From the NCBI GenBank assembly GCA_016081115.2, contig CM071931.1, positions 31,968,317 through 32,032,316 of the forward strand: a stretch of 64,000 nucleotides of DNA, in the 5' to 3' direction. This stretch comes from Rehmannia glutinosa (Eukaryota; Streptophyta; Magnoliopsida; Lamiales; Orobanchaceae). The number at the start of each line of letters is the position of its first letter. Position 1 is the first letter of the stretch. The position numbers and the translations under genes were made by a program. The notes under the pieces were generated by a model that saw nothing but the letters and a program-made list of their open reading frames with translations, made no database searches and was not told the origin of the DNA. Shown one piece after another: positions 31,201-41,989 of this stretch.

Positions 31201-33106
31201 TGAGGGGAAAGCTCCACGAAGAAAGACATCATCCTCCAGAGAAAAGAGTTAATTATTGATCCCGATCACACCATGAAAGATAAGATCGTCACAAATCAAT
31301 AGTATAGCATTTCTGTCAATTTACATATTTTGACTTCTGCTACAATCTGCAGACACATGCACACAAAATCATCCTATCATTTTATTTCCACATCTGAAGT
31401 CCTACTGGTCGGCCCTATTTGAGTCTCTTTTGAACAATTTTTATTTATACATTTCATTTTCCCGCATAAACATTTTCTACTAAAATGCAGCAACAGAGTA
31501 TTTTCTACTAAAATGCAGCAACAGAGTGATAGCCATCAACCTATGCAATCATAAGTGCTTTCTGTTCATTCCATAACCCTAATGTAGAACTAAAAAAGGC
31601 TCAACAAATAAATTTACAAAGACTGTTCATATCTCAAATGGAGCAAAAGAGTTTATAAACAAGTATGAAGCCCATTTTGCAAGAGGGAAATTGTGAAATG
31701 CTCCTACACGTGATTAAGAATCAGCTTATTCATATATTGAACAGGTTTTCACCAGTTTATGAAGCACCAGTAGGTCTCCTCCTAGCAGAATAGCCTTAAA
31801 CATTGGCAATCAAAGTATTTGCAAGAGCAATGGAAGTTACGGAAGACAACAGAAGGTACAAGGAGTTCAAAGGTTGAGAGCCAGAACAACTCCACACACA
31901 GATATATGGAAAAAATAAATCGATTCTTACAGTAACATGATACCGAGAATACTATTCTAAGTCCTGTGTGAAGCCTGTCGTCAAGAGTGGAAAGTGGAAT
32001 TGCATAAGTAATTAGATTTGACATCTTGGGTTACTATCTATATAAGGTTCATTCAGATGGTATACATTTTTTGTTTCCCCACTCGAACTAAGTTTAATTA
32101 TCTGCCTTTGGATAAATGATGTCCGAACTGATGATAGAATGGGCATCAGGGTAGGTGATAATAACTCATGGTTTATTCTCTCTAAAAGAAATTGTATAGG
32201 TTCCTTTCCTTGTAATATTCTAAAAAACTTTAAGCTAGCTAATCAACATAGATAAATATGAACTCTAATGCAGCCAAAATAGGACAAATACTAGTCAATT
32301 CTAAACTCTTTTGGAATTAATTGACTCCAACATTTATAAGCATTAGGCTGCATGGACAAGATTATGCTACAGAAAATCATTAAGTTGCAATAGAACTGAA
32401 AACCTTACCTCTAAACCTACAATGCCAATTACTGGTACAAGCAAACATTGTTTCTTCATAAGTGAGGAAAATATATATATATATATATATATATACACGC
32501 AACATGAAACAAGTAACAACAGCATAAAATGGAGCCACTAACATGATTGGATACAAAAATTTGGACGGGACCTGCTTCAGCAAAAAAACCCATCTGCAAC
32601 AATGGAAGCACAATGTAAAAACTTGATACATAAACAAAAGCAAAAAAATCAAAATCGAACCAAAAATAAAATAACATAAAAAAATCTGACCTTGTTAACC
32701 ATTGTAACAACGGCTTCCAGAATCTCTCCCTTAAAGGGTCGAAATACAACGCATTGATACTTAACCGGAAAGGTCACGAATCCGGTCCCATCACGGATTA
32801 ATCCTTTCCCAACATTCTCAATGCCAGTTATCGCCACAATGAATCCATGGCGACCACTGTAACACAATAAATAACAATTAAAACGCCAAAACAATGGATA
32901 AACCACAATATCATGTTCTTTATAGGATAAACATCAATAACGGGAAAAAAGAAAAGAAAGGTTTATTATAGGGGTTCAAAATTCAATAACCTGCAAGTTC
33001 CCTCGACATCTTTCATGAGCTTGGCCACAAGCTTATCCCGGAGATCACGGCCAAAGTGACGCGGGTGTAGCTGCATGTTTCGCTCAAGTACTATGTGAAA
33101 AAACAT
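25281..33106 (-). CDS. NRPB7: DNA-directed RNA polymerase II subunit RPB7 (NRPB7), six coding exons
   Basis: Coding exons (minus strand): 33106-32991, 32856-32691, 32593-32543, 25838-25773, 25660-25592 and 25346-25281. All have GT/AG borders and join in frame to 177 residues plus TGA, against about 176 in plant RPB7. The N-terminal half (MFFHIVLERNMQLHPRHFG, then GFVTFPVKYQCVVFRPFKGE) is the RPB7 tip domain; the second half, from VSNHLIPDDMEF to IGTIKDDFLGVISDPG, is the S1/OB-fold domain. RPB7 pairs with RPB4 as the stalk of RNA polymerase II in the nucleus, where it helps initiation and contacts nascent RNA. The start is the ATG that gives the conserved MFFHI. Intron 3 is 6704 bp and carries an antisense LINE. 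No stop or frameshift is seen, so the gene is probably active. Paralogues for polymerases IV and V are more diverged; the match here is to RPB7. Confidence 0.95.
26239..29287 (+). mobile_element. RTE-type LINE in NRPB7 intron 3 (about 3.05 kb, antisense)
   Basis: A perfect 17-bp direct repeat AATAGGGATGATTACAA flanks it (26222-26238 and 29288-29304), and the 3' end is a (TTG)n tail, both typical of RTE elements. The 5' end (GGGCTTGGGTGTAGTG text near 26465) resembles known plant RTE leaders, so the copy is close to full length. It lies opposite to the NRPB7 transcript, within its third intron. Confidence 0.9.
26361..29110 (+). pseudogene. RTE LINE endonuclease-reverse transcriptase polyprotein, broken
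   Basis: The endonuclease part shows CIQETKWVG (about 26635), IGGDLNGHVG (about 26950) and SQIDYFL (about 27160). The RT part shows DLEKAYDRA (about 28295), then a region where the expected FADD catalytic box reads FCGD (about 28560), then SKGFTISRAKTEYMECHFS. The C-terminal part has RVTEMRMLRWMW and RWFGHV (about 28955-29090). Frame changes occur at about 26930, 27250, 27585, 28000 and 28380. The catalytic-box change together with the frameshifts makes it inactive. Such proteins nick target DNA and copy the LINE RNA in place. Confidence 0.8.
29305..29545. repeat. Possible palindromic repeat next to the LINE
   Basis: Starts with ACAAAAACACCCCGAGGTTT and ends with CTTGGGGTTTTATGTTTT; the ends are roughly inverted and the interior repeats ACAAAAAACCC. 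This could be a decayed MITE; no duplication was verified. Confidence 0.3.
31472..31527. repeat. 28-bp tandem duplication
   Basis: Two adjacent identical copies of a 28-bp unit starting ATTTTCTACTAAAATGCAGC. Confidence 0.85.
32467..32494. repeat. (TA)n microsatellite
   Basis: About 14 TA units in NRPB7 intron 3, close to exon 3. Confidence 0.85.
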
Positions 33107-33845
33107 CTCCGTTCTTTCCTTTTTCGCTAATTTCCAGTTCAATAAAAAAATTATTTCCTCAAGTATCTTCCTGAAATTCCAAAACAAAAATTATGCATTA
33201 GGAACTTAGACTTATCCAAACCATATTCCTCAAATTAGTAATCACACCCAAAAGATCAAAAACATAATCTTTCACTAGATTTTATGATAAACCCATCAAA
33301 TTCAAATTGCCAGACTTCCAAAAGCAGAAGATAGAGGGGGCAAGAAAAAAAAAGAAACATGAATATGGAGTGATGAAAACAAAGAATACGATAAGATTGA
33401 ACACAAGATGCAGGGGGACTTACAGCATATTGACAAGGATTTGTAGGGTTTTAATGTTTTAGAACATAAGTGTTTTTGTATAACAGAGGACAAAAGGGGA
33501 GAAGAGAGGGTACTCCATGGAAATCACCGAGACCTATATATAGACATTGATTACTAATAAAAACAACAATAACAACAAATGTAAAATTCATTACAAAGCT
33601 GCAACACATTAATAATGAATTTGTCTTCAGATGAAGATTTAAATCAGATAAAAATATAGAAATCAACAAGATAAAAACCAGTCACAAGATTTTCATACCA
33701 GAAAAAATAAGAGCTTTCGACCAAACCCAGATGAGAAAATCGGCTCTTTAGTCCGAACAGGCGATTTCCGGCGATTTCGAGATGAAGGGTTTTCGAAAAG
33801 AGGGAAAGATAGAAATGGGCTTCCAATTGGGCCTATAATTTGAGG
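33107..33845 (-). promoter_or_regulatory. NRPB7 5' untranslated region and proximal promoter
   Basis: A 5' UTR exon probably ends at 33699 (donor GTATGA) and joins 33170-33107 (acceptor TTTCAG), so an intron of about 528 bp lies in the leader. Around 33816-33840, TGGGCTTCC and TTGGGCCTA are two site II-type (TGGGCY) motifs, common in promoters of plant housekeeping genes and bound by TCP factors. No clear TATA box is seen, in keeping with that class. The transcription start is estimated, not shown. Confidence 0.6.
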
Positions 33846-33955
33846 TTAGTTTGATTGTTGGGATAGAGGGGGAACCAAAATATTAAAGTGAATTGGATAT
33901 GGACTTTGAGGTCCATCTATATGTGGTGTTTTAAGTGTGTTCACTTTTTTTTTTG

Positions 33956-33989
33956 TTAGTGGGCTACTTTTTTCAGTGTAGCCCACTAA
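33956..33989. other. 12-bp inverted repeat upstream of NRPB7
   Basis: TTAGTGGGCTAC and GTAGCCCACTAA are perfectly complementary around a 10-base spacer; each arm holds a TGGGCT motif like those in the proximal promoter about 130 bp away. Confidence 0.7.
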
Positions 33990-34139
33990 AAGAAAAGGAA
34001 AGAAAGCTGCAGTGGTTGTTGTTGGGGACTCACAAAGCAATTGGATGAGCTTTTTTCCGGGAATTTGCTTCGGAATTTTTAGCCCACAGTGTAGACGAGT
34101 TTTTGTTTTTACAAACTTAAAATAAAAGAAAAGGGTTAA

Positions 34140-34672
34140 GACCATCTCCGCACCACTATTTTGGCGCAAAATCTGGATTTATTATTTTATTTTGATTTTT
34201 ATTACTTTATAATTGATAAAAATTTTATATAAGTAATTTTATTTATTATAAAATTTATTATTTTTTTATTTTCAAAATTAATCAAATTGAAAAAAATAGA
34301 AAATTGATTGAAATTTGTTATTGTATTTTATGTTTCAGTATTTTGTAATGTATTTTATATAAGATTTATAATTTTGTGTGTAGTATTTTAAATCTTGTAG
34401 TATTATCCAATTACACACCGTATCATTTAAAACATTATCACATGTAATTGAATTAATTTTAATATTATTTTCTACTAATTTCTAATTAATAAAAATACGT
34501 TTTAAAGAAAATTTAAATTAAGCAAAAAAATAGAAAAGATGATGCAAAAACAGTGCAACGCCATTTGTGGCGCTGCACTGTGCAAATCAACAAATTGGCG
34601 CAGAGGATGGCGTCGTGCTGGAGGTAAATTGGTGGAGCACTACTCTCAATTAGATTAGTACTGGAGAAGCTC
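34140..34672. mobile_element. PIF/Harbinger (Tourist)-like MITE (533 bp)
   Basis: The ends GACCATCTCC and GGAGAAGCTC are inverted at 8 of 10 positions and resemble the GAGCATCTCC ends of Tourist-like MITEs. TAA lies on both sides (34137-34139 and 34673-34675). The interior is AT-rich with one strong hairpin, CAGTGCAACGCC...GGCGCTGCACTG (about 34551-34580). Confidence 0.55.
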
Positions 34673-34691
34673 TAAGAGCACAATCCAACAT

Positions 34692-35432
34692 TCAAAAAAA
34701 AAGATATATTTATGCTCCCGGGCTTTCGTATGGATATTGTTACGCTACTCATTTTTTTGGATATTTTTACGCTCCCGTATTTTTCTTGCGGACTTTTTGA
34801 TGTCGTCGTTTCAAGGTTCTTTCGAAAATATTTCAGCTAATAAAACTTCATTGAAATATAATTTCTGCCACCATTAAATAATCAACTTTATACTCGAAAT
34901 CTTATAAACATTTAAGAAATATACACATAAACAACACATTGAAAAATAATAAAGAAACAACACATGAATTAAAAATACAATTCAATTTTTGATTTAATGC
35001 ATTAAAAACAACATGGAAACAACCAAAAACAAAATAACAATATTGAAAACTATATAGAAATAACTCATAAACAACAAAAACAACGTGAAAAACAACACAG
35101 GAACACAAATAACTTAAAAATAGGTTAAAGTTGCATTGAAACATAAAAAACAACATAGTAACAACAAAAAAACAACAAGACAAATTGAAAACAGTATAAA
35201 AACAACTCAAAAACAACAAAAATAATACATGAAACAACACATGAACAAAAAATAGCATATAAATAGATAAAAGATGCATTAAGCATCGACAACCAAGAAA
35301 CAATATAACAACATAGAAACAAATACGAAACAATGGAAATAGCATAGAAAACAATACGTGAACAAGAAAACGAAAAAAACGTACAAATGTCCATAAAATA
35401 AAGGCAGGAGCATAAAAATATAAAAAAAAAAA
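34692..35432. repeat. A/C-rich strand-biased island with inverted ends
   Basis: The ends AAGATATATTTATGCTCCCG and the inverse of GCAGGAGCATAAAAATATAA are nearly complementary. Between about 34910 and 35400 the plus strand is almost free of G and T-rich runs and repeats AACAACA/CATGAAA words. The minus-strand ORFs here (Phe/Leu/Cys-rich) are artefacts of this composition. It could be a MITE-like element; its class is unknown. Confidence 0.45.
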
Positions 35433-35739
35433 TCGCGAACGTAAAATCGTGTCTTTTTTCTCGAAAAGTTGGTATTTCTGGGAATATCTCTAAAGAAGAT
35501 TCAATCTCATTTATTTATAGAATTGACCCAAACCATATGATGTAGAAGGGTTTGATTTGGTAGTCCTCTTCGTTTAACTAGCCTAAATTCAATTATTTAA
35601 AAGATTTTATTGTATTTAATCATAGGCCAAGCTGCAATTTGCCGCTTAATAAACAGTCATACTTTATTGAATAGTCATCCTTGTTTTCTTTCGTGGAATA
35701 GAATGTGGCATATGAAAATTCAAAATTTATTGCATAAAA

Positions 35740-36745
35740 AAAGATCATCGATCATCTCACCACTACTATGCCTATTCTAATTGAGCCAGAGAATGGACAA
35801 ACTGTCCAATATTGTCGCAATATAGATGCATACAATAAGTCGGTGGATTAAGATAGGAGTGTCTATTTTACTATGTTGAGTTGCATGCACGACTATCTAA
35901 TTAGAGAGTTAGATCATTATCCTACAACTAAAGAGCAATTGGAGGTATTGAAGATCAAGTGTGGTAGCACTTCGGCTATAAAGATCGGGGCTCTCACCCT
36001 TATGTTCAATCATGTTCAATCGGTATGTACTCGAATCAAAACACTTGATGATCAAACATCTTGTTGTGATGAATGGCATGGTTTAGGAGCTTCAAAATGT
36101 TGGATGTGAGCTCGCTGGTGAACAACAAGTGTTAGTTGTCTTAAGGTCGCTATCTGAATAGACTTGGGGACATTTTAAGCTTGTTCGCACATAATGAGCA
36201 AATTTAGACATAGATAGTATCGCCAATTATCTCAAATTTGAGGCTGGTTGTCGAGAGTCAAACGACCGCAAACTTGACTACTATCGTCGCACATTCTCGG
36301 ACAACGTAAGCCCAAGAAAGATAAACTTTGGAACAAGCATAATGATGTTAGGCAAAGCAATGGTCAAAGTTAAAACTTGGCCCCACAAGGTGACAAGGCC
36401 AAATATATCTTTATCCACCATAAAAGTTGAATATGTTGGTTGTACGTCAACAGTCCAATAGGCATTCTAGTTGAGAAGATTTCTTAAGAGTATGCGCTTT
36501 ACAACACATGTTGATGTTGTAGTTGTCTAATGGGATAGCACATCTATACTAACATATGTTAAGGACCCCAAGTACTACGGGAGGACTAAACATATTGTCA
36601 CCATATATCACTTTATACATGAGAACATTGCACAAGGTTAAATTGATATGGTCGTTGATCATTTTACCAAGCCTTTACAAAGAGTTGTGTTCTAAAGGCA
36701 TGTTAGAAGTATGGGACTTTATAGGATTTGAGTTTATGGGCTTGT
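35740..36745 (+). pseudogene. Ty1/copia remnant: gag joined to RNase H end, most of pol deleted
   Basis: Around 35873-36110 the plus strand reads gag-like text (SCMHDYLIRELDHYPTTKEQ). By 36420-36720 it reads the end of copia RNase H: EYVGCTSTVQ, then VKDPKYYGRTKHI and DHFTKPLQ. Several stops interrupt both parts. Protease, integrase and RT are absent, so a large internal deletion is likely. CACTA element 3 interrupts the sequence just downstream. Confidence 0.65.
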
Positions 36746-36849
36746 ATTAACACTTTATTCATTAATGAGACTTTCGTTCTTATTATTTGTTAGTGCGTTT
36801 TTTTCTAATGATAAATGCGAATTTCACCAAGCTTATTCACTACTAGAAA

Positions 36850-37200
36850 AAGAGGTTTTTGTGACAACAAAATGTTGTCACAAAAGACTGAATGTCGTCA
36901 CAAAAGAGTTTTTGTGGCGACAAGTAAATCTCAAATAAGTCGCCACGTAAACCTCGTGACAAATAAGTTATTTGTGACACCAGCATCGTCACAAATGGTA
37001 TTGTGACAACATGTCGTCCCAAATAAGTTGTCAGAAATGTCCACCAAGATTTTCGTCAGGGGCATTTTTGTCAGACTTATTTGTGACGACATTGTTGATA
37101 CAAGTAATTTGAGATCTTTTGTGGCGACATTTGTCGTCTCAAAAGCTTGTGTTCTGAAGTTTATTTGTGACGACTTTGTCATCACCAAAACCCTATTTTG
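36850..37200. repeat. CACTA 3 left subterminal repeats
   Basis: Repeats of GTCGTCACAAAA and TTTGTGACGAC in both orientations. Confidence 0.7.
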
Positions 37201-37742
37201 TCATTTTTTTTTAATTTTTATTTTACTATCCTATATTTAAACTTGTATTCACTTAATAACAATATCAACGTTACCCAATATAAATTCATTCATTCAACCA
37301 ATAATATCAACTAAACACAAAAAACAAGTCTCAACATCATGTTAATAAAAACACATGTGAAGGGGATATCCGTAAGTTTGAAATATAAATAGGTTTTTAT
37401 GTAACTAGGCTAAATTTCAAGTTTAGTATTTGAACTCAATATTACATATCAAGTATCAACCACATTAAAAAACCCCAATCAAATTTAAATTGGCCTTTTA
37501 GCACATAGGAGGTCATTCAACTAGAAGTAAATATCCTCACTTGAACTGAAGAAACCCTCCCGCTTACAAGATTCAATACCAACTCAAATCCACAACCTGC
37601 AGATGAAGAACATAAGAAAATCAGGGATAATTAGAAGAAAAAAACCTGAGATTTGGATTAGTTACAAAAAAACAAAACAGAGAACTTCCGAAATTATGAA
37701 ACCCTCATGACGTTTGATTCCAATTTTACATTTACCTTTTAC

Positions 37743-37860
37743 CCTTAGTTGAGCTACGAAATTCACAGACGTCAGTGAATATTTCACAGTTACATCCTTC
37801 AACTTTTCCAAATATTACATCCACTAAATCATAACTACCATAACCATCATAGACAACTTG
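37743..37860 (-). other. Unidentified exon-like segment in CACTA 3
   Basis: On the minus strand an AG acceptor (TTTTTTAG) precedes about 39 open codons beginning QVVYDGYGSYDLVDVIFGKV, ending at a GT donor. The composition is coding-like and unlike the AT-rich surroundings. I do not recognise the protein; it may be a captured gene fragment. Confidence 0.4.
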
Positions 37861-38166
37861 CTAAAAAATTAAACGCGCACCTCTTTTTTGAGCTCACAAT
37901 CCATGGTTTTTGACATGGCTTAAGTCGAGTAGATTACTAAAGGCATCGCAGAAATAGAAGGATGAAACTTAGCAATGCTATCATTTTTCGATTGTATATT
38001 GTTTATACTCTTGTGAGGTGCTTTTATTGGTGTAGATTGACCATTCGGGGCTAATTTTGGTGAATTTCGGACCATGGATTCATGTCAAAACATACCGGGA
38101 GTTTAAGGATGCAAATACGCTCGAAATTACAAGCCAAGCGCGTCATTTTGGGGCCTTTTTGGTCCA

Positions 38167-38380
38167 ACACGGCCGGGGTGTCGGGCAACACGGCCATGTT
38201 CAAACAGGCGAAAAATCACAATTTTTAGGCTTGGACAGACTTGAACACGGCCTGGCCGTGTCGCATAACACGGCCATGTTGCGATGCGACATGGCCTGGC
38301 CGTGTCGTCGACATGGCCATGTCGACCAATTTTCAGCAAATTTCAAAGACGGCCGGGCGTGTCGGGCGACATGGCCGTGT
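38167..38380. repeat. Palindrome array in U3 of Athila-like 5' LTR
   Basis: Repeated dyads around GGCC: ACACGGCCATGTT, ACACGGCCTGGCCGTGT, ACACGGCCATGTT, GACATGGCC, GGCCGTGTCGTCGACATGGCC, CATGGCCGTG. They sit 223-436 bp upstream of the TATA box. Confidence 0.75.
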
Positions 38381-38602
38381 TCGGGGGACTTTTACAACTT
38401 TTCCATGCGAAAATTATGGAAAACTCACCAACCAAGCTTTTTGATCACTTTTGTACACCTTTAACACCCTATTTTGCTACAACATGTCCCCATATTCCTC
38501 AATTATCATTTGAATACAAGAATTCACCAACCCAACAATGAATTGGAGCATTTGTTTAACAAAGGATGGCATTATTAATGTGTTCTTGCACAAAAATAAT
38601 GT

Positions 38603-38610
38603 CTATAAAA
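38603..38610 (+). promoter_or_regulatory. TATA box of Athila-like LTR
   Basis: CTATAAAA, followed by a leader rich in AGAGA; matching box at 44203-44210 in the other LTR. Confidence 0.65.
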
Positions 38611-39620
38611 GCCAAGAGTATGAGTTGGGGAATCATTCCATTCATTGTATATTCATTGATTCATTCTCTCTAAATTACAAAGCAAAATACATTGAGAGAA
38701 GAAAAGAGAGGTAGAGTTGGAAGTTGAAGAGCATTAAAGGAGAAGGCTTGAAGCTCAACATCATCAACCAAGGAGGAAGTCTTGTATTGGTCTTGAATAA
38801 GAGCTAAGTACACCATGTTCATTTTATTCAAATCATCTTGTGTAGTATACTCTTTTATCAAAGCCATGTGTAGCTAAACTCCTAGTGCTTGAATGTAATG
38901 AACTCTAGAATGGATTTGTGATTAAGGTGTGTATGTTTTTAATAAAATCTTCATATTTTGTGTGATTCACTTATATTATGCTTCGTTCATTCGAATTGAT
39001 ATATGCGCAATATTGATTTGAAGTTTATTTTTCATCCGGGAAATCGAGAGATTCATGGTGAAATAGAACTATATAAGTGAAAAGAGTTGCATGCAATCCT
39101 AGATATAGGACGACATAAATCTTACGGATTAGGGTCAAACCTAATATGGGAATTCACAAATCGTTATAATCTTTGTCTTGGGGGTTTTAACTAGAAAGAG
39201 ATTTGATTAATCAACTTGAGATTAGAAGTTTTTCTTGAGAAAGGGTTTAACTTAAATTGGGAATTTCTACGGTCCCGAGACATGAGATTTTATTAAAAGA
39301 GGTTGGTTTTTGCTTAAGGGCTTACGGTTGTATTTTTAACTTGTCAAATCACAAAAACATTCTAGAGGGATTTACATTCAAACACATTTCTATCTCTTGA
39401 TTTCTTATTTTACAAATCTTCCTTCATTTTTACAATTTATAATTTGTTTTCCTTTTTCATCAAACAAAAACTCTGAAAATTGTTAGATTAAATAACAAAA
39501 AGATGGTAATTATTAGTACTTACAATCCTCGTGGGAATGACACTCGGTACTCAATAATCTATACTATAAAACGATAGGTGCACTTGCCTACGGTTTTAAA
39601 GGTAGCTTTTGAGCCATCAA

Positions 39621-39642
39621 GTTTTTGCGCAGATTCTTGCGG
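39621..39642 (+). other. Degenerate primer-binding site of the Athila-like element
   Basis: GTTTTTGCGCAGATTCTTGC right after the LTR looks like a decayed TTTTTGGCGCCG-type site usual for this lineage. Confidence 0.5.
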
Positions 39643-39756
39643 ATTGTAATATTAAGAACGCTTTATTTTTGTTAATTTAATCATTTTTTTTTTATTTTTT
39701 TACCATTATCTTTCTTTTTATCTATCTTTGTAAGTCTTGGTTTATACTTATCCTCT

Positions 39757-40709
39757 TTGTTTACCGCAGTGTATGCCTACTCGTCGCCGAATTTGGAAGC
39801 GCGACACCGCCTAGCAGCAGCAACACGGAGGAAAGTACTAACACGAACCACGAAGAGGATACTAACGAAAGTAAAGATTTCGTCATGGAGGATGAACAAA
39901 GAACTATGTATGACTATGCCAAACCATCCATGGACGGCACGTCATCTAGCATTGTAAGGCCCATTTGTTGCCGCCAATAATTTTGAAATCAAACCGAATG
40001 TCATTCAAATGGTGCAACAATTCGTTCAATTCGGCTGACTACCAGGCGAAGATCCGAGATAATCATATCGCAAATTTCCTCAAAATTTGCGATACATTCA
40101 AAATCAATGGGGTCTCGATGATGCCATCCGTTTACGCTATTCCCATTTACTCTTGGGGACGGGCTAAACAATGGCTAAATACTTTGCCAAAGGAGCGATT
40201 ACAACGTGGAACATCATGGCGAAAAGTTCCTTTTGAAATATTTTCCACTGGCCAAAATCGCACGATTGAGGAATGAAATCTCTTCATTCACTCAAGAAGA
40301 TGACGAGACCTTGTACGACACTTGGGAGAGATTCAAAGAATTGTTGCGGAAATGCCCACATCATGGTCTTCCTATTTGGATGCAAGTCCAAACATTTTAC
40401 AACGGGCTACTCGTCAACAAGGCAAATGATTGATGCGGCGGCTGGGGGAACTTTGAACAATAAAACACGAAGGCGCCCAAGATCTCGATAGAGGGAATGG
40501 CCATGAATGGCTATCAATGGCAATCTGCACGAGGTAAACCTGAACAGTGGGTGTTTATAATGCAGATCGGTGGTTACACTACCGCACATGTCGAAGCTTT
40601 GACCCAAAAGATCGACGATTTAGCGGCTCCTAAACCACCACCACCACATGTTTTATCTTGTGAAACTTGCGGAGGATTGCATAATCATCGGGATTTGCCC
40701 ACACACTGA
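39757..40709 (+). pseudogene. Athila-type gag remnant
   Basis: Fragments in three frames follow the Athila gag order. MYDYAKPSM-like text is at about 39906, NHIANFLKICDTFKINGVS near 40050, and KFLLKYFPLAKIARLRNEIS plus LYDTWERFKELLRKCPHHG near 40215-40370. TFYNGLL follows, then a cysteine-containing CETCGG tail near 40660. At least four frame changes break it. Gag would form the element's particles; this copy is not functional. Confidence 0.75.
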
Positions 40710-41223
40710 TACCTCAAGTGAGCGGGCTAATTACGTTGGGAATCAAGGCGAAATTACCCAAGTAATCCTTAAAGAACACATATAATATTGGTGGAGACAA
40801 CATCCTAATTTCGGTTGGGGAAACCAAGGCCAACCACGACCTAATCCCAATCTTGATCTACACACGTCTCCGGATTTTGGTCAAATCAAGGTAAGCCTAA
40901 CTTGAAAGATCTTATAACAAAGTTTGTGCAATCACAGAGATACCCGATTCGGGCGGTGGAAACATCCTTGAGAAATCAAGAGGCATCTATCCATAATCTG
41001 GAAAATCAAATTGGCGGATTGCGAAGATGATTTCGAAAGGCCACAAGGTAGTTTGCGGGTAATACCGAGCCAAACCCAAGGAGCACGTAAAGGCAATCAC
41101 CATTATTTTTCCACATGAGCATGATTATGCCAATGCCGCCATGCGTAAATACGTGGAGGATGACATGCCCAGAGAAAATCTTATGAAAAAGGAGGTTGCG
41201 AGAATACAAGCCCAAGATCCCTA

Positions 41224-41787
41224 TTGAGTCTAACCGAAGAAGATAGAAGGGAGGACAAATTTGGTAAGTACCTTGATTCTTTCAAACAATTACATGCCAA
41301 TATTCCATTTGTTGACCCTCATTCAAAGCATGTTAGGGATCTTAATGACATCATTCCTAGTGAAAATAAGCTTAATAAATTATCAAATGTGCAATTGAAT
41401 GATAAATGTCCTTCCAATGAACTACCACAAAAATTTAATGATCCAGGAAGCTTTATTATCCCTTGCACAATTGATGGTTTACCTGTTGATAGGGCACTAG
41501 CCGACTTGGGAGCTAGTATCAACGTGATGTCTTATGAAACATTCAAACATGCGAAATTAAGTGAACTTAAACCTATTAGGATGGACATTCAATTAGCCGA
41601 TAAATCGATTAAACATCCTAGAGGTATTGTTAAAGATGTGCTAGTTAAGATTGATAAATTCATATTCCCAGTTGATTTTATTATTCTTGACATGCATGAT
41701 GATATAGAAGTTCCCTTAATTCTAGGGCGTTCTTTTTGGCTACCGCTAAATCTCTCATTGATGTGCATGATGGAAAGCTTACTTTGA
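41224..41787 (+). pseudogene. Athila-type protease region
   Basis: An open frame of 187 codons. It contains FIIPCTIDGLPVDRALADLG followed by ASINVM, the aspartic protease active site (D-L-G-A), and later VPLILGRSF, the conserved flap/C-terminal motif. The frame opens without a clear Met context and ends shortly after the domain. Downstream, only a short stretch near 41990-42100 looks like pol-end text before noncoding sequence. The RT, RNase H and integrase domains are deleted. Confidence 0.75.
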
Positions 41788-41989
41788 GAGTAGGGGTGAA
41801 CAAGTTATCTTTAAAATTCCTTTGAGAAATCCTATAAATGATACTTGTTTTCCTATAAACTTGATTGAGACAAGGATAAATGATTCTTTGCTTGATATGT
41901 CTTCTAATAAATCTTTGAAAGTATGTGATGTTCAATGTGCAAAAGTTTCCACAGACAAATCCCATTTTGAGAATAACATGCGAAAAATA

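Larger units (their letters stand above)
29546..32542. other. Remainder of NRPB7 intron 3
   Basis: AT-rich, no further coding exon recognised. It contains a GGCGCC-rich palindromic spot (30640-30710), a 28-bp tandem duplication (31472-31527, ATTTTCTACTAAAATGCAGC...), and a (TA)n run at 32467-32494. Confidence 0.5.
37985..39619 (+). repeat. Athila-like 5' LTR (5'-truncated)
   Basis: Shared text starts at GATTGTATATTG and ends GAGCCATCA. It has a palindrome array at 38167-38380 and a TATA box (CTATAAAA) at 38603-38610. Confidence 0.75.

Noticed and set aside
31200..31330. Possible decayed duplicate of the last NRPB7 exon
   Set aside because: Similarity is limited to about a dozen bases around GATCACACC and the translation does not follow the RPB7 end.
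34902..35394. Long minus-strand ORFs rich in Phe, Leu and Cys (89 and 150 codons)
   Set aside because: They arise from the A/C-rich low-complexity island read in reverse; no domain, no start context, no splice support.
38670..38867. 65-codon ORF found identically at 44271-44468
   Set aside because: It is the antisense of the LTR leader in both Athila-like LTRs; identity reflects recent LTR duplication, not protein selection.
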